41,711 bases of DNA from Clostridia bacterium (GTDB lineage: Bacteria; Bacillota; Clostridia; UBA1212; UBA1255), in contig JAFZSK010000015.1 of NCBI GenBank assembly GCA_017620915.1, positions 1 to 41,711 on the forward strand, given 5' to 3'. A program made the translations under genes and the position numbers. The notes under the pieces were generated by a model. That model had not been told where the DNA came from. It saw only the letters and a program-made list of their open reading frames with translations, and made no database searches. This document shows positions 1 to 7,876 of the stretch, piece after piece (position 1 is the first letter of the stretch; each line of letters starts with the position of its first letter).

Positions 1-49
1 GGGCGCTGCCGTAGTATTTCGTCAGTTTCGATGTTCTGATCGCATCCAT
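1..49 (-). CDS. ABC transporter ATP-binding protein, N-terminal fragment (runs off the window)
   Basis: Only the first 16 codons are present, reading MDAIRTSKLTKYYGSA from an ATG at 49. The pattern L-T-K-Y-Y-G a few residues after the start is the usual first strand and A-loop aromatic of ABC transporter nucleotide-binding subunits, which hydrolyse ATP to power transport at the membrane. The Walker motifs lie outside the window. The gene starts 7 nt after the stop of the upstream glycoside hydrolase and has a GGAGAGG-like ribosome site at about 62-68, so the two are probably cotranscribed. The substrate cannot be told from this fragment. Confidence 0.6.
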   Translation of the reverse strand, partial: MDAIRTSKLTKYYGSA

Positions 50-56
50 ATCGTTG

Positions 57-2336
57 TCAAACCTCTCCGTCCAGACTGAACATCAGAGTCTGTCCCCTGA
101 TCAGATCCACTGTGAATTCGGTCACGTCGCGGCCGTAATACTTACGTTCATACACCTCAAACGGGCTCGCCGGGCGCTTCAACCGGAGCGTCTTGCGGCC
201 GGTGGTACGGGCGTGGATCGTCAAGAAGCGCTCGTTGGCAAACACGAAATCGCCGTCATCCTCATAAATGTGACAGCCGGCAATGCGCCCGATCGCACGG
301 TAAATATCCGCCGTGAGCCATTTGGCCGCGCTGAACACCGCCGTATGACCGTCTGCGCGTTTGACGCTGATGGCGGGCAGTTTCTCGTGGCAGAGCGTGG
401 CCAGCGTCTCCGCTTCCGGGTCATCGCACACGAACAGCGGGCAGACTACTGTTGTCTGATTGTCCAGGTACATCGCGCAGCCGTCTTTCACCTGGCGGTC
501 CAACTGGCCGTACACGAGGCCCGGGTCGCAGTCCGTTCCCAGCGCGCGCTGCGGATCGATCTTGAATTTGCCCAGCGACGGCGCGTCGATCCGTTGGATA
601 TGCATACCGGTGAGGTCGGAGATGTGGTCCACAGAGAGCTTCGGCGTATCATCCGGGTCAATAAACCCCTGCCCGTATATGAACAGCGCCGTTTTGCCCG
701 CGCGCCGCACTTTTTGCTGTATTGCCCGCCGCTCTTCCGCGGTCAAACTGAAGCAATTCACAAAAACATACAATTTGTACTCCGGCAGATCATCGCGGGC
801 AATATCGTCGTGATAGTAAAAATCCGCCGGCATACCGCTCGCGGGGATCTCCAGCGTACGGTTCAGTTCGATCATCTGGAACAGTGTGGCCGCGGCGGTA
901 CAGTGTACCGATTCTTCATCGTAGAAGAACGCCACGTCGTTGTGCTTCGTGCGGTCACCCGCATAAAATGCCTGCGCCAGTTCCTGCTGCCGCGCCATCA
1001 GCTCATACAGCCGCGGATCGCGGTACCGGCCCCGGTGGTACTGATCGAACCACCAGCCCGAAATGTCCTGACAGATGTCCCGCCCGAAATCGCGCTTCAT
1101 GCAGGCGATGCTGTCCTCGATATCGTACTGTTCCATGTAGTCCATTGCGCCGGCGCGGTTGCCTTCGCGGAACGTGCGCGTGTCGTCCTCCGAGAAGAAT
1201 ATCCGCCCCCGCAGCCGGAACGAATCCTGCATCACGCGCTGCGACGAATAGCCGCCCGGCTGGCGTTCAATGTACACATTGGGGCACGCGGTCATGTCCA
1301 CGAACCCGCAGTCCAGCATCTTTTTTGCTCCCGCGCACATGCACATATTGTAATAGTCGAGGCAGCCGAAATAGCCGTAAAACGCGCCCACCAGCAGGTC
1401 GCGGTCATACTCTTTGATGGCTTTGGCAAAGTGGATTATCGAGTCGGCGGCGCCCACGTGGAACGCGCGGTAAAAGTCGGCCACGCACTGATACTTGTCC
1501 GTATTCAGAAACGAACCGATATGGTTATCCGAGATGCCGCTGCCGCCGCCCGACGGAAAGCGCGAGAGTGCGTTGTCAACGCCGATAAACGCCCGTTCTC
1601 CCATATCCGGTATGTGCGGATCGTCAATATCCGCCTCCGGATCGTTCCAGGCCTTCCTGAGCGCCTCCTGACTGCCGTACCGGTCATACAGGTATATGGA
1701 AAACGCCTTGCGGAACGCGGGGCTGAAATCGCCGTACAGATCGCAGGGCGCCTTGCCCGAATGCTCGAAGCCCATGTAGCCGCCGCGGTAGATCGTGAGA
1801 GGATTTGAGGGATACCATTCGGAGGTATTGCCGCCGGCCAGGAATACGCCGATCACGTGCTCGCCGCAGGGCGTGCCCTCCAGATCCCGCAGCAGGCCCA
1901 GGACATGCTTTGTCGCCTCTTCCCGCCAAGCCTGCGAATACAGCGCGTACATGCCGGGATAATAACCGTTCTCGTAGCTTTCCGTGATCACGCGCACCGG
2001 GATGGTGCTGCCGTCGTTGTAGCGCATCATTTCCGAGGGATGTTCGCACAGCCACTGCACCGACGGATGCACGCCCAGCCGCAGGAAGATCTTGGCATCC
2101 GGCACCGCTTCCAGCAGCACTTTCGCGTCTTCCATCAGCCGATCGAACGCACCCTGATACAGCCACTCCGGATCGCAGATCAGAAAGAACACTTCGATGC
2201 CCGCCTCTCCCAGCGCGCGAAGGTATTCGACGTCCCGTGTGTGGGCATGGGCGGTGAACGCCATCGGCGGAAGCACGCGGCCGTCGACTTCCACCGCGGG
2301 ACTGCCGTTGTAATTTACGATTCTGGATCTGAGCAT
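57..2336 (-). CDS. Cytoplasmic glycoside hydrolase, GH42-like (clan GH-A)
   Basis: This is a 759-residue protein without a signal peptide, so it should act in the cytoplasm on imported oligosaccharides. The first ~400 residues look like a clan-A TIM barrel. Glu173 (in GNTSEW) and Glu383 (in FFSEDDTR) are spaced as the acid/base and nucleophile glutamates usually are in such enzymes. A Trp-rich segment near 420-445 and a Rossmann-like region near 460-640 resemble the trimerisation domain of GH42 beta-galactosidases, and a short beta domain ends the protein. These resemblances are from memory of the family, so substrate specificity is not assigned. It has a GGAGGG ribosome site just upstream of the ATG and is followed within 7 nt by an ABC ATPase. 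A GH5-like or GH-A hydrolase without assigned activity is the alternative. Confidence 0.6.
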   Translation of the reverse strand: MLRSRIVNYNGSPAVEVDGRVLPPMAFTAHAHTRDVEYLRALGEAGIEVFFLICDPEWLYQGAFDRLMEDAKVLLEAVPDAKIFLRLGVHPSVQWLCEHPSEMMRYNDGSTIPVRVITESYENGYYPGMYALYSQAWREEATKHVLGLLRDLEGTPCGEHVIGVFLAGGNTSEWYPSNPLTIYRGGYMGFEHSGKAPCDLYGDFSPAFRKAFSIYLYDRYGSQEALRKAWNDPEADIDDPHIPDMGERAFIGVDNALSRFPSGGGSGISDNHIGSFLNTDKYQCVADFYRAFHVGAADSIIHFAKAIKEYDRDLLVGAFYGYFGCLDYYNMCMCAGAKKMLDCGFVDMTACPNVYIERQPGGYSSQRVMQDSFRLRGRIFFSEDDTRTFREGNRAGAMDYMEQYDIEDSIACMKRDFGRDICQDISGWWFDQYHRGRYRDPRLYELMARQQELAQAFYAGDRTKHNDVAFFYDEESVHCTAAATLFQMIELNRTLEIPASGMPADFYYHDDIARDDLPEYKLYVFVNCFSLTAEERRAIQQKVRRAGKTALFIYGQGFIDPDDTPKLSVDHISDLTGMHIQRIDAPSLGKFKIDPQRALGTDCDPGLVYGQLDRQVKDGCAMYLDNQTTVVCPLFVCDDPEAETLATLCHEKLPAISVKRADGHTAVFSAAKWLTADIYRAIGRIAGCHIYEDDGDFVFANERFLTIHARTTGRKTLRLKRPASPFEVYERKYYGRDVTEFTVDLIRGQTLMFSLDGEV

Positions 2337-2387
2337 GTTGATCCCTCCTGGTCCGGATTAAGCCGATCTTGGTCTTGGATTGCCGGT

Positions 2388-3644
2388 TCAGAACAGCTGT
2401 CCCGGCAGCTTCAGTTTAGTCTTCGGCGGAAAGCTTTTGTCAAATTCCTCCACATCAGCGTCGTCAACATAATACCCCTGCGGCGTCTGATACACGCCCG
2501 TGATCCCGTCCAGATATCCGGGTATCAGCTCTTTGCACAGGAAGAACGACGCGTCCGCATCTTCGGGCAGGTCGTGGTATCGGATGCCGAACCGGCTCGC
2601 ATAGTCAAAGCCGCAATTGCCGTAAAAGCCGATATTGCCCTCGAACAGCACCGCGCCGAAGCCCATTGCCGCCGCCTGCTCCAGTGAATAGTCCAGCAGC
2701 TGTTTGCCGTAGCCCTTGCGCTTCAGTTCAGGCGTGATGCAGATCGGCCCCATGGTCAACACGTTGACTGTCCGCCCGTCGTCGGCGTTGATCACTGTCT
2801 TCATAAACAAATTCTGTCCGATCAGCCGGCCGTCCAGCTCCATCACGATGTCAAGTTCCGGTACAAACGCCGGATCGTCCCGCAGCACGTGGATGACGTA
2901 GTGCTCGCTGCAGCCCGGCCGGTACACGTTCCAGAAAGATTCGCGGATGAGTTCTTCCACCGCGCGGTGGTCCGCTTCCTGCTCCCGCCGGTATGTAATG
3001 CCTGTATTATTCAATGCTTTAAGTTCCTTTCTTACTTTTTCCAGATCGCTCGAGGTGAGCAGCGGGATCAGTGCGTTGACCTCGTCGATGCTCTTGTCCC
3101 ACCATTTAAACTGCAGCAGCAGCGCGACCAATTCGTCGTCGAAACGTTTTCTGATTTGCCGTGCCGGATCGCCTGCCACGATGGTGTACGGGTCAACATC
3201 GCTGCCCACAACGCTGCCGGCACCGATGATCGCGCCGTCGCCAATATGCACGCCGGGCAGGATCAGTGCGTTCTGACCGATCCAGACATCGTTGCCAACA
3301 ATGGTATCCCCTTTGAACGGCAGATCCGCACGTTCCGGCGGCGCCATATCCCAGCCTTCCAGCGTGAAAAAAGGATACGTGGATACCGCGTTCAGCTGAT
3401 GGTTCGCGCCGTTCATCATGAATTCGACCCCGGCAGCGATCTGGCAATACTTTCCGATTATCAGTTTGTCGCCCAGCCACTGATAATGGTGCGTCACATG
3501 GCTCTCAAATTCCGCATCGGCAATATACGTAAACTCTCCCACCACAATATTCGGGTCGGTGATAGTAGGCTTAACATATATTTCGTTATCGTACCCGGCG
3601 ATAGGGTGAACAATATCCGGATCCGGGCGTTTTCCGTCGATCAT
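2388..3644 (-). CDS. Vat-type hexapeptide acetyltransferase fused to a GNAT acetyltransferase
   Basis: The 418-residue product joins two acetyltransferases of unrelated fold. Residues 1 to about 210 are a left-handed beta-helix xenobiotic O-acetyltransferase of the Vat/CatB type: hexapeptide turns such as IIGKYCQIAAGV and TIVGNDVWIGQNALILPGV are plain, and His82 in GANHQL sits where the catalytic His of Vat enzymes does. Residues ~215-390 are a GNAT domain with the acetyl-CoA loop ITPELKRKGYGKQLL and the later NIGFYGNCGF. The ATG at 3644 is chosen over 3668 because it has AAAGGAA upstream and forms an ATGA overlap with the stop of the preceding gene. Vat homologues acetylate streptogramin A, but many family members have unknown acceptors, so antibiotic resistance is not claimed. 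Confidence 0.8.
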   Translation of the reverse strand: MIDGKRPDPDIVHPIAGYDNEIYVKPTITDPNIVVGEFTYIADAEFESHVTHHYQWLGDKLIIGKYCQIAAGVEFMMNGANHQLNAVSTYPFFTLEGWDMAPPERADLPFKGDTIVGNDVWIGQNALILPGVHIGDGAIIGAGSVVGSDVDPYTIVAGDPARQIRKRFDDELVALLLQFKWWDKSIDEVNALIPLLTSSDLEKVRKELKALNNTGITYRREQEADHRAVEELIRESFWNVYRPGCSEHYVIHVLRDDPAFVPELDIVMELDGRLIGQNLFMKTVINADDGRTVNVLTMGPICITPELKRKGYGKQLLDYSLEQAAAMGFGAVLFEGNIGFYGNCGFDYASRFGIRYHDLPEDADASFFLCKELIPGYLDGITGVYQTPQGYYVDDADVEEFDKSFPPKTKLKLPGQLF

Positions 3645-3988
3645 ACAGTTCCTTTCTGCTGCGCACACCGCACCAGCTCGGGCAGCGCGGAGCGCTCTAC
3701 GTCATACCGGCCGGACCAGCTGCGGATCTCGGCCAGGTACTCTTTACGGCCCGCAAAAAAACCGAATCGTTTATTGAGCTTTTCTATCGAAAGCACAGCG
3801 AGATCTGTTCTTGTTATGTCGCCGCCGAAACAGTCTTTTCCATTCTTATCGTAAAACTCGATAGGCAATGCTTCATCGTTCAAGATATTAATGACGCATT
3901 CCTGCACCTCTTCCGGGTCGCAGATATGCCAGTGCTGCGTAGCGAAGTACTTAGCCTCTATTTCTTTCAGGAAGTCAGTCAGGTTCAT
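3641..3988 (-). CDS. Hypothetical protein, 115 aa
   Basis: I do not recognise a family. The product is a small soluble alpha/beta protein, moderately charged, with two tryptophans and no membrane segment or signal peptide. Its stop overlaps the start of the Vat-GNAT gene in an ATGA, so the two are translationally coupled and probably functionally or at least transcriptionally linked. The ATG at 3988 is the only Met available and has no Shine-Dalgarno sequence; a TATAAT hexamer ends 6 nt before it, so the message may be leaderless. Confidence 0.65.
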   Translation of the reverse strand: MNLTDFLKEIEAKYFATQHWHICDPEEVQECVINILNDEALPIEFYDKNGKDCFGGDITRTDLAVLSIEKLNKRFGFFAGRKEYLAEIRSWSGRYDVERSALPELVRCAQQKGTV

Positions 3989-3994
3989 GGCCCT

Positions 3995-4000
3995 ATTATA
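3995..4000 (-). promoter_or_regulatory. Perfect -10 hexamer, possible leaderless promoter
   Basis: TATAAT on the minus strand ends 6 nt before the ATG at 3988, which would put the transcription start on the A of the start codon. No good -35 hexamer is found 16-18 nt upstream (ATACAA or TACAAA), so the promoter call is tentative. Confidence 0.35.
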
Positions 4001-4030
4001 CTAAATAAGCAGCAATTTTGTATAGCCCTT

Positions 4031-5002
4031 TTAAAACAGCCGGCAGATCATATTGACCGCGTCCGGCACATCCTCATCCACGTAGCCCGAATCGGTAAAG
4101 CCGAACTTCTCGTAGAGGCGAATTGCCGACGTATCCGCCCGCTTCACGCACACTTCCACATGGTCGTAACGGGCCTCCCGGCGCAGCTCATCCAGTATCA
4201 TTGCCAGCGCGGCCGAACCGAAACCTCTCCCCTGACAGTCCGCGTCGATCATGAACTGCTGAAGGTCGTATCCCAGCGGCTCATCGGTGAATTCCCGCAC
4301 CAGCACCATCCCGACCGGTTTGCCGTCGGCCTCGATCACATACACTTTGGCGCTGCAGTCGCGGTAGACATAGCCCCGCGCAAGGATACCGATCGCGGGC
4401 GCCACAAAAGTCTTTTGCTCCTCTTTGACGGACAGCGACGCGGCAGCGAGCCAGTTGGCCTCGGTCACCGGGGAGAGGCGGACGTCGGCCAGCACCGTTT
4501 CCCACCACAGATTATCCGCTTCACGCAGATAATAGAAGCCGCAGCGTTTCAGCACGTTTTGGGACTTCACGTTGTCCCTGCGCGTGTCGGCGCGGACAAT
4601 GCGGATCCCCGCTTTCCTTCCGAACTCCAGAAACGCAGTCAACGCCTCGCTCATATATCCGTGCCCCTCATAGACGGGATTCAGCCCGTAGCCCACTTCG
4701 GTCACGCCTTTCACAGGCACATATTTGTAATCGATGGAGCCGATTATGTGGCTGTTTGCCTTCAGCACGATCAGGAATTCCGTGAAGAACAGGTAATTGT
4801 CCGGATCCGCGGCGATCTCCCGCTCCAGCTTCTTCAGAAAGCCCGCAAGCAGATAGTCCAGTTCTTCACCCCGGTACACTACGCCGAATTCCGCCTCAAA
4901 GCGCGGCAGATCCGAGTTGAACAGTGAGAGGTTGTCCTGCGTGTACGGGAACAGCACCAGCCGTTCGGTCTCGATACAGTCGATCATTTTATCTTTATTC
5001 AT
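4031..5002 (-). CDS. Tandem GNAT acetyltransferase (RimJ-like + second GNAT)
   Basis: The 323-residue protein carries two GNAT folds in a row. Residues ~1-170 resemble the RimJ/RimL class (start [11 protein letters not shown], acetyl-CoA loop [14 protein letters not shown], then [20 protein letters not shown]). Residues ~172-323 form a second GNAT with [11 protein letters not shown] and a C-terminal [11 protein letters not shown]. The product should transfer acetyl groups from acetyl-CoA to amines, but neither acceptor can be named. The start at 5002 has AAGGAA upstream and overlaps the previous gene's stop by 8 nt. A close relative of the front half of the second domain lies broken at 16195-16482, in a different operon, which marks the second domain as a mobile or duplicated module. 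Confidence 0.78.
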   Translation of the reverse strand: MNKDKMIDCIETERLVLFPYTQDNLSLFNSDLPRFEAEFGVVYRGEELDYLLAGFLKKLEREIAADPDNYLFFTEFLIVLKANSHIIGSIDYKYVPVKGVTEVGYGLNPVYEGHGYMSEALTAFLEFGRKAGIRIVRADTRRDNVKSQNVLKRCGFYYLREADNLWWETVLADVRLSPVTEANWLAAASLSVKEEQKTFVAPAIGILARGYVYRDCSAKVYVIEADGKPVGMVLVREFTDEPLGYDLQQFMIDADCQGRGFGSAALAMILDELRREARYDHVEVCVKRADTSAIRLYEKFGFTDSGYVDEDVPDAVNMICRLF

Positions 5003-5561
5003 CGTGCAGTTCCTTATTCAAATGCGCCTGTGCATCCAGCCACTCCGCTTTAGTGAGCAGATTGACGTGGCCGTGCCGTGTCTCGTTCAGCTGCGGTACC
5101 GGGACGTGCTCGGTGGTCCACTGGTATTTAAAACCGAGTTTTTCCTGCACGCGACGGGATCTTTCGTTGCCGTCGTAATACCCGCACCAGACGCGTTCCA
5201 GTCCGAGGTCTTCGAACGCGTGCCGCAGCAGCTCCCGGCTTGCTTCGGGCACCAGTCCCTGCCCCCAGTACGGCACACCGATCCAGTACCCCAACTCTGC
5301 TTCGTCGTCGGTATTCGCCAGGTCGCTGTTAAAATGCAGCCCGATGCTGCCCACGGGCAGGCCGGTCTCCTTCAACACGATAGCGTACACTTCCGGTCCG
5401 GACAATACTTCGCGGATTATCTTCCGGCTCTCTTCTACGCTCGTATGCACGGGCCAGCCGGCGGCGGGGCCAACGCGCGGATCCTGCGCATACCGGAAGC
5501 ACTCCTCGGCGTCCGCCTCGTCCCACGGGCGCAATATCAGGCGTTCGGTCTCAAATATCAT
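4995..5561 (-). CDS. GNAT acetyltransferase, RimJ/RimL type
   Basis: This 188-residue single-domain GNAT starts with the typical [11 protein letters not shown] and has the motif-A loop [13 protein letters not shown] followed by [13 protein letters not shown]. RimJ-type enzymes acetylate protein N-termini or small amines; the acceptor here is unknown. The ATG at 5561 has AGAGGTGG upstream. It overlaps the membrane-protein gene before it by 11 nt and the tandem GNAT after it by 8 nt, so the three form a tightly coupled operon. Confidence 0.85.
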   Translation of the reverse strand: MIFETERLILRPWDEADAEECFRYAQDPRVGPAAGWPVHTSVEESRKIIREVLSGPEVYAIVLKETGLPVGSIGLHFNSDLANTDDEAELGYWIGVPYWGQGLVPEASRELLRHAFEDLGLERVWCGYYDGNERSRRVQEKLGFKYQWTTEHVPVPQLNETRHGHVNLLTKAEWLDAQAHLNKELHDE

Positions 5562-6033
5562 TGCCAGCCACCTCTTTCAGATGCATCATGTGGATCCCGA
5601 TGTGACCGATCCCCAGCACGATCCCGGCCGCGAACAGGAACGGATTCTTCCCGTATACCGCGATGAGCAGGACTGCGATGACCGGAAGCGTTGCCCCCGC
5701 CACCGGTATACCCAGCAGGCTGCGATAGAAGTCTTTCATCGTCTTTTCGCTTCGGAAATACCGGATCCAGAACACTTCGTACAATACCATGAAAACGAAT
5801 GCCGCCGACAGCCAGATCAGCCACAGGTTCAGCCCCTGAACGTTAAAATCACTGAAGATCAGCACCAGGCAGGAGACCGCCACTTCTCCTATCCGCTCCA
5901 GCGCCAGCAGCAGTTTGTTCTCACGTTTTGCGTATTCGTCATACCCTTCCGGCTTATGCTTCGTCCAAAAGAAATTGGGCACGAACAGCATAAGCAGAAA
6001 TATCAGTCCCACGTATGAAAAACCGAAATGCAT
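5551..6033 (-). CDS. Small multi-pass membrane protein of unknown function
   Basis: The 160-residue product has four to five hydrophobic segments (about residues 3-22, 47-65, 70-92, 108-128 and 130-150) separated by short charged loops, and no recognisable catalytic motif. It resembles uncharacterised Firmicutes integral membrane proteins, but I cannot name a family. GGAG lies 6 nt before the ATG. Its 3' end overlaps the following GNAT gene by 11 nt and it follows the membrane-tailed XRE regulator by 26 nt, so it may be regulated by that protein. Confidence 0.7.
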   Translation of the reverse strand: MHFGFSYVGLIFLLMLFVPNFFWTKHKPEGYDEYAKRENKLLLALERIGEVAVSCLVLIFSDFNVQGLNLWLIWLSAAFVFMVLYEVFWIRYFRSEKTMKDFYRSLLGIPVAGATLPVIAVLLIAVYGKNPFLFAAGIVLGIGHIGIHMMHLKEVAGNDI

Positions 6034-6059
6034 CTTATTCTCCTATTTACAACACTCGC

Positions 6060-6569
6060 CTAACGCTCTTTCCTCGTCAATACGGCACCGACGATTGTCC
6101 CGATCAGGAGGAACGGCGCCACCCTGAAAAACACCCAGGCGATCCCGTGAACAAATGTCCCCGCGACCGCGGTCTCGGGATCGCTGAGATCCCATTTCAG
6201 GTACGAATTGTCCGTTAAAGCCAGCACGATGAACGCAATCACGGTCAACGCACTCAGGACAATGAACACCCAATGGATCGTCTTTCTTCTTGAGCGTTTG
6301 CGCTCGGCCAGCTGCAGATTGATGACTTCCAGTTTTTCCGAGATCGTTTTCAGCTCATCCGGTTCCGTGGCGGCAACGGTCTCGCCCAGAAGAACGCTGA
6401 CCGGTGTATCCAGCGCTTCCGAGATCGAGATCAGCATATCCGAATCGGGCACGGACAATCCCTGCTCCCATTTTGAAACGGTCTGCCGCACCACGCACAG
6501 TTTGGCGGCAAGTTCTTCCTGCGAGAGCCCCTTTGACTTCCGTAATGCTTTCAGGTTTTCATTCAACAT
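6060..6569 (-). CDS. XRE-family regulator with C-terminal membrane segments
   Basis: Residues ~3-58 form a canonical XRE helix-turn-helix (LSQEELAAKL then RQTVSKWEQG), a DNA-binding domain. A short linker (about 65-95) leads to two hydrophobic helices (about 98-118 and 135-158), so the regulator is probably tethered to the membrane. This layout is common in Firmicutes, often beside small membrane proteins as here. The ATG at 6569 is preferred to the GTG at 6581 because that GTG lies inside the ribosome site AAAGGTGG. The signal sensed is unknown. Confidence 0.82.
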   Translation of the reverse strand: MLNENLKALRKSKGLSQEELAAKLCVVRQTVSKWEQGLSVPDSDMLISISEALDTPVSVLLGETVAATEPDELKTISEKLEVINLQLAERKRSRRKTIHWVFIVLSALTVIAFIVLALTDNSYLKWDLSDPETAVAGTFVHGIAWVFFRVAPFLLIGTIVGAVLTRKER

Positions 6570-6601
6570 TTTGATAACCACCTTTCAAAGTCGTTATCCG
6601 G

Positions 6602-6630
6602 ATCATAGTCAAAACTGCCCGTGGCGGCAA
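6602..6630 (-). promoter_or_regulatory. Candidate promoter of the XRE regulator operon
   Basis: On the minus strand TTGCCG (6625-6630) and TATGAT (6602-6607) are separated by 17 nt, upstream of the regulator start at 6569. A GC-rich hairpin-forming stretch overlaps the -35, so regulation or read-through control from the preceding GNAT is possible. Confidence 0.4.
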
Positions 6631-6640
6631 GCAACGCAAA

Positions 6641-7147
6641 TTAACATTTCGCAATTCGGTCAATTTTGCGCAGCTCCATATAGATCGAGTTTGTTATCTC
6701 GCTCCCGGAGACAATATGCTTCGGGAAGCCTTTCTTCTGAAAACCCAGCCTTTCGTACAAAGCTATTGCTTTAAGGTTTTCCGGATTCGGATCTACCCAG
6801 ACGATCTCCGCGCCATTTCGGAATGCTTCTTTGATCGCATATGAGAGCCCCGATGTCGCGATCCCCCGCCCTCGCGCAAAACTAAACAGTTTAATGTCCA
6901 GCGCTGCGCTTCGATGCGTTTTGTCGATATTATAGAACGATTCTCCGCAGTATTGCCCGTTTTCAAATATCGAATAGTGGTTCAAAACCGGTCTGCCGGA
7001 TACGATCCAGCGAAACCAGCTTTTCATTTCTTCGTCTGTTTCATGTAATCCGTCCGGGAATCCGACGAACTTCATTACGTCCCCATCGGCCCAAAGCTGC
7101 TGAACGTTTTTGATGTCGTCAATAGTTGTTTCTTTTATCTCAAGCAT
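6641..7147 (-). CDS. GNAT acetyltransferase
   Basis: The 168-residue product is a single GNAT domain. The acetyl-CoA binding stretch is the region FSFARGRGIATSGLSYAI (residues ~89-106), followed by VDPNPENLKAIALYERLGF, the usual strand-helix-strand end of the fold. The acceptor substrate is unknown. The gene has its own promoter (TTGACT and TACAAT at 7196-7225) and an AGGAG ribosome site 6 nt before the ATG, so it begins a separate transcription unit from the genes upstream. Confidence 0.82.
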   Translation of the reverse strand: MLEIKETTIDDIKNVQQLWADGDVMKFVGFPDGLHETDEEMKSWFRWIVSGRPVLNHYSIFENGQYCGESFYNIDKTHRSAALDIKLFSFARGRGIATSGLSYAIKEAFRNGAEIVWVDPNPENLKAIALYERLGFQKKGFPKHIVSGSEITNSIYMELRKIDRIAKC

Positions 7148-7195
7148 TATAAACTCCTATAATATTAAAAACAGACAAGGAATCTGTCAGCGGAA

Positions 7196-7225
7196 ATTGT
7201 AACATACATTTGTCATACCAGTCAA
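7196..7225 (-). promoter_or_regulatory. Sigma-70-type promoter of the GNAT gene ending at 6641
   Basis: TTGACT (7220-7225) and TACAAT (7196-7201) on the minus strand are 18 nt apart and about 50 nt upstream of the ATG at 7147. The untranslated leader contains a short CAGA...TCTG hairpin. Confidence 0.55.
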
Positions 7226-7232
7226 TGAAACG

Positions 7233-7724
7233 CTAGGCTGTTCTTCCCGCTTGAATTAGATATCCTTCACAGACAGCCGCTATTGTCGCAACGACGCAAA
7301 TAATTGCTGCGCTATATCTCAAATCGACAAAAGTCAGTGTCAACGGAAAAATGAACAGTAAACCTCCGGTAATTTTATTTATTACGGAATGCACAGCCAC
7401 AAGTTCTTTATGTCTGATGTATCCTATGGCAATATTGACCAGTTTTATTATCGCTATGACTGATATCCATATGTAAAGCCAAACCGGAACATCCAATACC
7501 GGAAGCAGTTTTATCAAGCAGACCGCCGTGAATACAATATCTGCGATCGTATCCAGCCTTGAACCCGGTTCGCTGACAGTTCCGGTTTTCCTTGCCACCG
7601 CACCATCGATCATATCCGAGGAACCGGCAGCCATATACAGTGCATAAAACACCGGAGACAGCGCCGGGCAGAACAATAAAGCAATGCTGAGTACTATTCT
7701 GATGCAGGTTATGATATTGGCCAT
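7233..7724 (-). CDS. CDP-alcohol phosphatidyltransferase (PgsA-like)
   Basis: The 163-residue membrane protein carries the complete catalytic signature of the family: Asp37, Asp40-Gly41, Ala44-Arg45, Gly54, Asp58 and Asp62, in the order DxxDGxxARxxxxxxxxGxxxDxxxD. These residues bind the metals and the CDP-diacylglycerol whose phosphatidyl group is moved to an alcohol. The protein has about five to six membrane helices. It is somewhat shorter than a typical PgsA (~180-190 aa), so the acceptor (glycerol 3-phosphate, inositol or another alcohol) is not settled. It begins 4 nt after a GNAT remnant at the end of the large coupled operon. Confidence 0.85.
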   Translation of the reverse strand: MANIITCIRIVLSIALLFCPALSPVFYALYMAAGSSDMIDGAVARKTGTVSEPGSRLDTIADIVFTAVCLIKLLPVLDVPVWLYIWISVIAIIKLVNIAIGYIRHKELVAVHSVINKITGGLLFIFPLTLTFVDLRYSAAIICVVATIAAVCEGYLIQAGRTA

Positions 7725-7728
7725 CTGT

Positions 7729-7869
7729 TCATTCTAACCCGTAACAGACGTATTCGCGGCTGAATTCGTAGCCGAGCTTTTCCGCAAGCCGGACTGACAT
7801 CTTATTTGCCGCGTCCCATGAAGGATACAGTCCGAGTTTAAGAAACTGTTCCTTCGATTCGAATATCAT
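7729..7869 (-). pseudogene. C-terminal remnant of a GNAT acetyltransferase
   Basis: A 46-codon open frame starts with ATG at 7869 behind a GAGG ribosome site and stops just before the phosphatidyltransferase gene. Its product contains LGLYPSWDAANKMSVRLAEK followed by LGYEF and ends in EYVCYGLE. That is the last strand-helix-strand of a larger GNAT-type family in which PSWDAANxxSVxLAEKLGY is highly conserved. The acetyl-CoA binding part is missing. It may still be translated, but it cannot be an active enzyme; a deletion seems to have joined the tail to a new ATG. Confidence 0.65.
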
Positions 7870-7876
7870 TAAATCC

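Noticed and set aside
54-1808. Long plus-strand open frame opposite the glycoside hydrolase
   Set aside because: It is an antisense shadow, rich in Arg, His and Val, without a ribosome site; the minus-strand frame has a clear protein family.
2388-3668. Earlier ATG at 3668 for the Vat-GNAT gene
   Set aside because: It would overlap the upstream gene by 28 nt and lacks a ribosome site; 3644 has AAAGGAA and an ATGA junction.
6570-6581. GTG at 6581 as the XRE regulator start
   Set aside because: That GTG is inside the AAAGGTGG ribosome site serving the ATG at 6569.
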